A stretch of DNA of 64,000 bases from contig NZ_JAGHKQ010000001.1 of assembly GCF_017742235.1 (NCBI RefSeq), forward strand, positions 186,001 through 250,000. Direction: 5' to 3'. This document shows positions 58,306-64,000 of the stretch, piece by piece (position 1 is the stretch's first letter; every line of letters begins with the position of its first letter). The translations under genes were made by a program, and so were the position numbers. This DNA is from Bacillus sp. 165. Its GTDB lineage: Bacteria > Bacillota > Bacilli > Bacillales > Bacillaceae_G. The notes under the pieces were generated by a model that was given only the letters and a program-made list of their open reading frames with translations, was not told the origin of the DNA and ran no database searches.

Positions 58306-59925
58306 CTATACAGCAACATTTTCGATAATTTCATCTAACTTTTCTTGTATAGAAGAAAGGCCCTTTCGTCCAACAAAGCTATAGAACGATTCTCCCGATT
58401 GTTTTTCCTTTTTAAAATGAGTCAGCAACTGCAGCAAAACAGCAGGAAGATCTTTTCCATCAATTTTTCCTTTTAACTTATGATTAAACTCTCCCCCTCC
58501 TAATAATGTTCCGCCTACATACAGTTCAAATGCTTCTACCATTCCTTTATCCTTAGTTTTCATCTTGACCCCTTGCAATCCGATGTCTGCTATTTGTCGC
58601 TGTCCGCATGAATTCGGACAGCCAACCATATGAAGGCGAACGGGTACATCAATCGATAATTGCGCATCCAAATATTCCGCGATTTTTCGCAACCGTTCCT
58701 TTGTTTCTACTAATGCAAGATTACAATACTCAATACCTGTACAAGAGACTGAATAGCCAATAAAAGAGCGGGGATTCGACGAAATAGGTTTGAACAATGG
58801 CTCTTCAAGAAGCTCTTCTACTTTTTCAGTTGGAACATTTGGTAAAATAAAGTTTTGAGAATTACATGTACGAATATCACCATTGCCATATTGCCTTGCA
58901 ATTCTTGCGATTTCAAACAATTGTGCGGCATTCAAACGGCCTACCGGAACATTAAATCCTACATAATGTAAACCTTTTTGTTTTTGTGGATGTACACCAT
59001 AAAAATAACCTGCATTCCACCCTTTCGTTTCATCTTTTCCATTAGACAGAAGCGGCCCCGTATACTCAAGAAGCTTTTCTTTGAACCTTTCGACCCCCCA
59101 ATCTGCTATTAAAAATTTAAGACGGGCAAGATGGCGTTTTTCACGATAGCCGTAGTCACGGAAAATCGTGGTGATAGCGATTGCCACTGTCTTTACTTGA
59201 TCTGGACGAACAAACACATCCAACGTTTGTGCCAAAAACGGTCTGGATGAGAGTCCTCCTCCTACCTTCACATGAAATCCCAGCACGTTTTCTCCATTTA
59301 TTTCTTTAGAAGCTGGAGTAAAGGACACACAATTGATTTCAGCATTCGATGCATTATATACATTGGAACTGATAGCCATCTTATATTTACGAGGCAAGTT
59401 AGAAAAATCTTCATTATACTGGAAGAATTCATATACATCTTTTACGATGGATGTAGTATCAAACAGTTCATGAGGATCAATACCCGCCAATGGATTGCCC
59501 ACAATGTTTCGGGTAATATCACCGCAAGCTCCAGCAGACGATAACCCTACACGCTCTAGCCGTTTAAAAATAGCAGGAATTTGCTCAATCCGCAGCCAAT
59601 GAAATTGAATGGCTTGCCTCGTGGTAATATCTACTACATCTCTTCCGTAGTCTCTCCCTATTTGTGCAAGGGTGTCCGCCTGTTCATTAGTCAAAATGCC
59701 CGATGGAATGTTGACACGCATCATAAAATAGCCATCTTCTTTTGGACGCTGTAAATAAAGACCTGCCCATTTAAAAGAATCCCATTCTTCTTTCGGGATG
59801 GAATCAAACCCATACTCCGCGTAATACGGAATATCCTTATAAATCTCTAATCCGTCTTTTTCTAACTTTTTCTGTTCCGTTGCGTTCAGCTTGGGATTGT
59901 TTCCCCATTTTTTCTCATACGCCAT
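58306..59925 (-). CDS. sir: Ferredoxin-type sulfite (nitrite-like) reductase
   Basis: Sirohaem/4Fe-4S reductase of 539 aa. Two repeated halves with the motifs TTRQAIQFHWLRIEQIP and CNSQNFILPNVPTEKV; the cluster ligands are in CTGIEYCNLA (C-x5-C) and VGCPNSCGQRQIADIG (C-x3-C). It reduces sulfite to sulfide with six electrons. The single-subunit type uses ferredoxin or a similar donor and is unlike the CysJI pair. Ribosome site GAGGAGGCTAACAAA. Confidence 0.9.
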   Translation of the reverse strand: MAYEKKWGNNPKLNATEQKKLEKDGLEIYKDIPYYAEYGFDSIPKEEWDSFKWAGLYLQRPKEDGYFMMRVNIPSGILTNEQADTLAQIGRDYGRDVVDITTRQAIQFHWLRIEQIPAIFKRLERVGLSSAGACGDITRNIVGNPLAGIDPHELFDTTSIVKDVYEFFQYNEDFSNLPRKYKMAISSNVYNASNAEINCVSFTPASKEINGENVLGFHVKVGGGLSSRPFLAQTLDVFVRPDQVKTVAIAITTIFRDYGYREKRHLARLKFLIADWGVERFKEKLLEYTGPLLSNGKDETKGWNAGYFYGVHPQKQKGLHYVGFNVPVGRLNAAQLFEIARIARQYGNGDIRTCNSQNFILPNVPTEKVEELLEEPLFKPISSNPRSFIGYSVSCTGIEYCNLALVETKERLRKIAEYLDAQLSIDVPVRLHMVGCPNSCGQRQIADIGLQGVKMKTKDKGMVEAFELYVGGTLLGGGEFNHKLKGKIDGKDLPAVLLQLLTHFKKEKQSGESFYSFVGRKGLSSIQEKLDEIIENVAV

Positions 59926-59939
59926 TTTGTTAGCCTCCT

Positions 59940-60539
59940 CTATATGAAGCGTTTTGTTTTTAAATAGTCGATAATTTGCTCAGTACATTCTTCCACAGAA
60001 AAACAATGAGATTCGATGGTCACTTCGGGTGAGAACGGCTCTTCGTATGGGGAGTCGACACCTGTAAATTGTTTAATTTGTCCAGACCTAGCTTTTTTAT
60101 ATAAACCTTTTGGGTCTCGTTTTTCACATTCTTCAATTGGGCACTTTACATATACTTCAATAAATTCATGTTCTTCAAGCAGTCCTCTAACTCGATCCCG
60201 ATCCTCTCGAAATGGAGAAATAAATGCGCTCAATACAACTATGCCACTATCCACAAATAATTTCGCCACTTCCCCGATACGGCGAATATTTTCATTTCGA
60301 TCTTCTTCTGAAAACCCTAAATCTTTATTTAACCCGTGCCTTATATTATCTCCATCTAGTACATAGCTTCGAATATTACTTTCAAACAGCTTTTTTTCTA
60401 CTGCATTCGCTATGGTCGACTTTCCTGAAGCCGATAATCCGGTAAACCATAAAATAAAACTATGATGTCCGTTTTTATGGCGGCGTTCTTCTTTCGAAAC
60501 TAACGACTTATGCCACACAAGGTGAAGGTTATTGGTCAT
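59940..60539 (-). CDS. cysC: Adenylylsulfate kinase
   Basis: APS kinase of 199 aa from the ATG at 60539 (GAGAGGAGAAATCAA upstream). Walker [17 protein letters not shown] near residue 36, then [34 protein letters not shown] and [18 protein letters not shown]. It makes PAPS from APS. Overlaps the end of sat slightly. Whether reduction proceeds from APS or PAPS depends on CysH (APS type here). Confidence 0.94.
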   Translation of the reverse strand: MTNNLHLVWHKSLVSKEERRHKNGHHSFILWFTGLSASGKSTIANAVEKKLFESNIRSYVLDGDNIRHGLNKDLGFSEEDRNENIRRIGEVAKLFVDSGIVVLSAFISPFREDRDRVRGLLEEHEFIEVYVKCPIEECEKRDPKGLYKKARSGQIKQFTGVDSPYEEPFSPEVTIESHCFSVEECTEQIIDYLKTKRFI

Positions 60540-60552
60540 TTGATTTCTCCTC

Positions 60553-61701
60553 TCACGATGATACATGCTCTTTTTGCAAGCCCCGTATTAATACCTCAAT
60601 GACCTCTCGTCTGCTGAACGTACTTGGCGGAAGTTCTCCTTCTCGCAGCATTTGCCGGACTTTCGTTCCTGATAAAATTACATGGTACTCACTGCTGTGC
60701 GGACAAGTTTTAGAAGAGGCCATTCCCTCACACTTAGTACAATAAAAACTATGTTCAAAAAAGAGAGGCTGAATGTCTATTTCTGCATCTGTAAATTTAG
60801 TAAAAATCTTTTGAGCATCGTAGGTTCCATAATAGCTTCCTACACCTGCATGATCCCGTCCGACGATGAAATGCGTGCATCCAAAGTTTTTCCGTACCAA
60901 GGCATGGAACACAGCTTCTCTTGGTCCGGCATATCGCATTGCGGCAGGAAAGACACTGAGAAACACTCTGTCTCTCGGATAATAGTTCTCTATCAAAGCT
61001 TCATAGCTTTCCATTCTCACATCTGCAGGAATATCATCCGCTTTTGTTTCCCCAACAAGAGGATTTAAAAATAACCCCTCTACAATTTCAAGGGCTGCTT
61101 TCTGAATGTATTCATGAGCACGATGCACAGGATTTCTTGTCTGAAATCCGACAACCGTATTCCAGCCTAGTTCCTGAAATTTTTTCCGAGTTTCCTTCGG
61201 ATCCAAATAATACGAAGAAAACTTTGTTTTCGGGACTCTGCGTATAAGAGTAATGTCACCACCTACATATACACCAGGACGTTCAAATAACTTTTGTACT
61301 CCCGGATGCTTACGATCAACCGTTTGATAGACCAATAACGCCTCTTTTTCTTTATCAGGTTCATAGATTTCTTGTACCTGAATAACCCCATAAGTAACAC
61401 CATTGTGTACGAGGCGAACTGTTTCTCCTATTTCCAGCTCCCCTGCTTTCTGATGTGAGATTGGAAGTGTAATAGGAATGCTCCAAGCAATGCCATCAGC
61501 AAGGCGCATTCTTTCTACAACGGACTCATAATCATGTTTAGTTAAAAAACCTTGCAGCGGACTATAACCGCCGATTGCAATCAACTCCAAATCACTTAAT
61601 GCTATACTATCTAATTCGATTTCTTTTCTAATTGAGGCAATAGGATATGCTTCATTTATTTTATTGATTAATGTTCCACCATGAGGAAGAATAGAATTCA
61701 T
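60553..61701 (-). CDS. sat: Sulfate adenylyltransferase (homomeric)
   Basis: ATP sulfurylase of 382 aa: [34 protein letters not shown] (the QTRNPxHRAHE active-site motif) and [15 protein letters not shown], plus the [15 protein letters not shown] cysteine pair of the bacterial type. It forms APS from sulfate and ATP. It is 20 nt downstream of cysH and overlaps no neighbour except near cysC. Confidence 0.95.
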   Translation of the reverse strand: MNSILPHGGTLINKINEAYPIASIRKEIELDSIALSDLELIAIGGYSPLQGFLTKHDYESVVERMRLADGIAWSIPITLPISHQKAGELEIGETVRLVHNGVTYGVIQVQEIYEPDKEKEALLVYQTVDRKHPGVQKLFERPGVYVGGDITLIRRVPKTKFSSYYLDPKETRKKFQELGWNTVVGFQTRNPVHRAHEYIQKAALEIVEGLFLNPLVGETKADDIPADVRMESYEALIENYYPRDRVFLSVFPAAMRYAGPREAVFHALVRKNFGCTHFIVGRDHAGVGSYYGTYDAQKIFTKFTDAEIDIQPLFFEHSFYCTKCEGMASSKTCPHSSEYHVILSGTKVRQMLREGELPPSTFSRREVIEVLIRGLQKEHVSS

Positions 61702-61721
61702 TGATTTGTACCTCCATTTTG

Positions 61722-62423
61722 TTATTCATGCAATCCACATTCTGTTTTGCCAGTTCCCGCCCACCTGCCGGAGCGAAGATCTTCTTCGGTATACAACGGA
61801 GAAGTGCACGGCTGACATCCGATGCTTGGATAGCCTTTATCATGAAGCGTATTATACGGTAATTGATGTTTAGATACATATCGCCATACATCGCGCCACG
61901 TCCAATAAATAAGCGGACATATTTTTATTGATTTAAACTTATTATCCCTATTGATAAACTCAGTTTTACTTCGTGACTGTGATTGTTCTCTCCGTAATCC
62001 AGAGATCCATGCCTTTCCCTCTCGTAACGCTTCTTCAAGCGGTACAATCTTTCGTAATCGACAACATTCATTTGGATTTGTTTTCCACAACTCTTCTCCA
62101 TACTTTTTGCCTTGTTCATCTACACTTAAATTTGGCTTTTTCATTATAATTTGCAAATCAGGAAACCGTTGTTTTATCTTCTCAATAGTTTCATATGTTT
62201 CTGGAAAATGGAGTCCCGTATCTAAAAACACTATTTTAGCGTTTGATTTCACCTGCTGAATAAAATGCAACAAAACGATGCCTTCAATACCAAAGCTGCA
62301 AGCATAGACAATTTCATGTCCATAGTGCTCATACGCCCAGCGAAGCACTGACAGTGCTCCCTTCGTTTCATCATCTTTCTCAAATGAAAGAGAATATTGA
62401 TCCCATGCAGTATAAGTGAGCAT
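61722..62423 (-). CDS. cysH: Adenylylsulfate (APS) reductase, CysH family
   Basis: Protein of 233 aa ([14 protein letters not shown]) with [42 protein letters not shown] and the C-terminal GKTECGLHE. The paired CC ... CxxC cysteines are those that hold a 4Fe-4S cluster, which marks APS-reducing enzymes; the final Cys is the catalytic one. First main gene of the sulfur assimilation operon. Ribosome site GGGAGGAAAATCG. Confidence 0.94.
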   Translation of the reverse strand: MLTYTAWDQYSLSFEKDDETKGALSVLRWAYEHYGHEIVYACSFGIEGIVLLHFIQQVKSNAKIVFLDTGLHFPETYETIEKIKQRFPDLQIIMKKPNLSVDEQGKKYGEELWKTNPNECCRLRKIVPLEEALREGKAWISGLRREQSQSRSKTEFINRDNKFKSIKICPLIYWTWRDVWRYVSKHQLPYNTLHDKGYPSIGCQPCTSPLYTEEDLRSGRWAGTGKTECGLHE

Positions 62424-62445
62424 CGATTTTCCTCCCTGCTATACA

Positions 62446-62481
62446 AAAAGGCGGTCTTAACCCCTTAGGTTAAAACCGCCT
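62446..62481 (-). terminator. Strong terminator between yezD and cysH
   Basis: Hairpin AGGCGGTTTTAACC / GGTTAAGACCGCCT followed by TTTTT on the minus strand, 23 nt before the cysH ATG. It separates yezD from cysH and may lower cysH relative to yezD expression. Confidence 0.88.
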
Positions 62482-62503
62482 CTAGTCTCTCTAGTCAGCG
62501 CTC

Positions 62504-62647
62504 TTATTTTAAACGAACTTTTTCATTCTTTTCGAGCTGAATGATTTTCCCATCTTGAACAATCAAGGTAATAGATCCATACTTCATGTTACTCAGCATT
62601 GCTTTTATCGTGCCTATTACTGCTTGCAGCTGTTCTTCTGTTACCAC
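62504..62647 (-). CDS. yezD: YezD-like small protein (DUF2292)
   Basis: Protein of 47 aa starting GTG (AAGGAGGGACTGAG upstream): MVTEEQLQAVIGTIKAMLSN, then KYGSITLIVQDGKIIQLEK and a basic end, the DUF2292/YezD pattern. It is the first gene after the SAM-I riboswitch in a sulfur operon, as often seen for this family. Function unknown. It is too short for normal gene tracks. Confidence 0.8.
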   Translation of the reverse strand: MVTEEQLQAVIGTIKAMLSNMKYGSITLIVQDGKIIQLEKNEKVRLK

Positions 62648-62694
62648 CTCAGTCCCTCCTTTTCTTAATGGAATGGTTCTTACAAATCATTGCA

Positions 62695-62847
62695 CAAAAA
62701 AATCTTTCCATTTCGAAAAGACTGTTGAGGTAACATATTTTACCTTATCTCTCAAAATGGTATACATTTTGCTGGAGTTAGCACCTTACTCTTCTAAGCA
62801 GGTTGCCGGGCTTCTTAGGGCCAGATCCCTTTGCCTCTCTTGATAAG
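62695..62847 (-). ncRNA. SAM-I (S-box) riboswitch with terminator
   Basis: On the minus strand the aptamer runs from 62847 to 62744: P1 strands CTTATCaAGAGAGGC and GAGAGATAAG, then AAAGGGATCTGGCCC, GAAGCCCGGCAACC and GTAAGGTGCTAACTCCAGC, the conserved S-box core. A hairpin near 62699-62723 followed by T7 is the expected terminator. SAM should switch off yezD and the downstream cys genes. The remaining 62848-63102 sequence, up to the lysA terminator, has no gene. Confidence 0.94.
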
Positions 62848-63102
62848 TATTAATTTTATTTTATCACAATTCCCAAAATTTACAATCCTATTTTTCCGAT
62901 ATGAATTATTTTTTTCAAAATCACAGCAGTATTGTTTCTTCAATACACTTCCTCTCTTTAACTACACTAGCCATTTACCCATCATTTCTTTGTTTTCAAG
63001 TAAAAATGCAATCAGTATGAAAAAATTCATAATTAGACGACACGGCAAGTCTACACTATCAATTTTATTCATCTTTACAGGTAATCTTGCAAAAAACAAA
63101 TA

Positions 63103-63133
63103 AAAAAGCTTCTGAACAATGTCAGAAGCTTCT
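63103..63133 (-). terminator. Terminator after lysA
   Basis: Hairpin GAAGCTTCTGA / TCAGAAGCTTTTT followed by T-rich sequence on the minus strand. Confidence 0.85.
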
Positions 63134-63139
63134 CTCTCT

Positions 63140-64000
63140 CTATACTAGCTCTTGTGTGCGAATACGATCCTTTTTTACCAAGTCCTCGTATGTTTCTCTT
63201 TCTACTACTAGCTGTGCGTCACCATCTTTTACAAACACAACCGCTGGGCGGCAAATACGGTTATAGTTGTTAGCCATCGAATAACCATATGCACCTGTAC
63301 AAGAAACTGCTAATAAATCCCAAGAAACTACTTTTGGTAAGGAAACATCCCAAAGCAGCATATCACCGCTTTCACAGCATTTTCCTGCAATCGATACTAT
63401 CTCTTCTTCACTTTCATTCGCACGATTTGCAAGCATAGCCTCATATTTCGCACCGTACAAAGCCGGACGAATATTATCTGTCATTCCTCCATCAACGGCT
63501 ACATACTTACGGATACCAGGAACCTCTTTAATGGATCCAACAGTATACAAAGTGGTTCCTGCATCTCCTACAATGCTTCGACCTGGTTCAATCCAAATTT
63601 CTGGCAGAGGATACTCACGTAAAGAAAATTGCTCACGCACTGTATTCGTCATATGTTTCACATACTCTCCAACTGGAAGGGGGGTATCACCTTCTGTGTA
63701 GCGAATACCGAAACCTCCTCCTAAGTTCAGAATACTCATTTCATATCCAGTTTCTGTACGAACTAAATCAAGAAATGCTGTTAATATCTCAACAGCGCGT
63801 ACAAAGCCGTCGGTCTCAAAAATCTGTGAGCCAATATGTGAATGCACACCTAGCACCTTGTAATATGGCTTCATTAACGCAATTTTCACTGCTTGCATCG
63901 CTTGACCGCTGGAAATCCCAAACCCAAACTTAGAATCGTCCTGACCAGTAGTTATATATTCGTGTGTGTGCGCTTCTACCCCCGGTGTCACACGAAGTAA
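63140..64000 (-). CDS. lysA: Diaminopimelate decarboxylase, partial (N terminus beyond window)
   Basis: The frame stays open to the window edge at 64000, where it reads LLRVTPGVEAHTHEY, so the N-terminal PLP-lysine part is missing. Visible family motifs: KFGFGISSGQA, VLGVHSHIGSQIFET, ILNLGGGFGIRYTEGD, IWIEPGRSIVGDAG and the C-terminal CCESGDMLLWD and GAYGYSMANNYNRICRPAVV. It decarboxylates meso-diaminopimelate to lysine. Monocistronic end with its own terminator. Confidence 0.93.
   Translation of the reverse strand, partial: LLRVTPGVEAHTHEYITTGQDDSKFGFGISSGQAMQAVKIALMKPYYKVLGVHSHIGSQIFETDGFVRAVEILTAFLDLVRTETGYEMSILNLGGGFGIRYTEGDTPLPVGEYVKHMTNTVREQFSLREYPLPEIWIEPGRSIVGDAGTTLYTVGSIKEVPGIRKYVAVDGGMTDNIRPALYGAKYEAMLANRANESEEEIVSIAGKCCESGDMLLWDVSLPKVVSWDLLAVSCTGAYGYSMANNYNRICRPAVVFVKDGDAQLVVERETYEDLVKKDRIRTQELV

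Noticed and set aside
1-64000. CRISPR arrays, tRNA/rRNA genes, insertion sequences or prophage
   Set aside because: None was seen; the only repeats found are the 21-nt array, the Asn triplets and short operator-like repeats, and the single integrase lacks flanking att-like sequences or phage genes.

Overview
The window is a stretch of low-GC Gram-positive chromosome from a spore former, most likely a member of the Bacillus cereus group. Supporting this are the sporulation set dacB-spmA-spmB with a sigma-E-type promoter, CotB-like coat genes, a Cys-rich exosporium-type protein, liaIHFSR without liaG, the resABC/resDE cytochrome c locus, and Bacillus-type leaders (cobalamin, T-box, SAM-I). Species was not determined. 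Almost every gene is chromosomal housekeeping or accessory type; no phage, IS element or CRISPR array was seen.

Layout. 0.5-9.6 kb: a minus-strand cobalamin salvage operon behind a B12 riboswitch (btuF-btuC-btuD::cbiZ, remnants of cbiB and cobD, then cobU-cobS-cobC-cobU-like-cblT-cblS-pduO), plus a LysM/M23 hydrolase. 9.7-16.7 kb: resE-resD and resC-resB-resA-rluB. 17-20.3 kb: a frameshifted exosporium-type gene and the dacB-spmA-spmB operon. 20.4-31.4 kb: superoxide dismutase, ypuI, mprF, an FhuF-like gene behind a Fur box, deoD, an orphan histidine kinase and a small tyrosine recombinase. 31.6-36.7 kb: an iron-regulated cluster of two large lipoproteins (a beta-propeller/di-haem cytochrome and an unrecognised helical protein) and a broken DoxX-like gene, with four Fur-box-like sites. 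36.8-46.6 kb: DUF72, two coat-protein genes, a short Crp/Fnr regulator convergent with hmp, several small envelope proteins and a 21-nt tandem-repeat gene. 46.7-50.3 kb: the liaI-liaH-liaF-liaS-liaR envelope-stress operon. 50.5-52.3 kb: a DUF2975/DUF2975/Xre module. 52.9-55.9 kb: an EnvC-like murein hydrolase and an NSS transporter under a T-box whose specifier reads UGG (Trp). 55.9-62.9 kb: the sulfate assimilation/siroheme operon cysH-sat-cysC-sir-DUF3906-sumT-sirB-sirC, preceded by yezD and a SAM-I riboswitch. 63.1-64 kb: lysA, cut by the window edge.

How parts work together. ResA/B/C are the haem-attachment machinery for extracytoplasmic CxxCH proteins, and the window also contains a candidate client, the two-CxxCH lipoprotein at 31.7-33.6 kb. 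Sir needs sirohaem, which SumT/SirB/SirC make, and the whole sulfur block is placed to respond to SAM. The cobalamin locus can import corrinoids and close the nucleotide loop using scavenged alpha-ribazole, but the two genes that build the aminopropanol arm survive only as fragments.

The best candidate for something undescribed is the Fur-controlled lipoprotein/cytochrome cluster. Other strong observations are a Crp-type box placed at -41.5 of the predicted hmp promoter next to a Crp-family gene, the cbiB/cobD fossils beside an intact cbiZ fusion, and a single-base frameshift in the exosporium gene.
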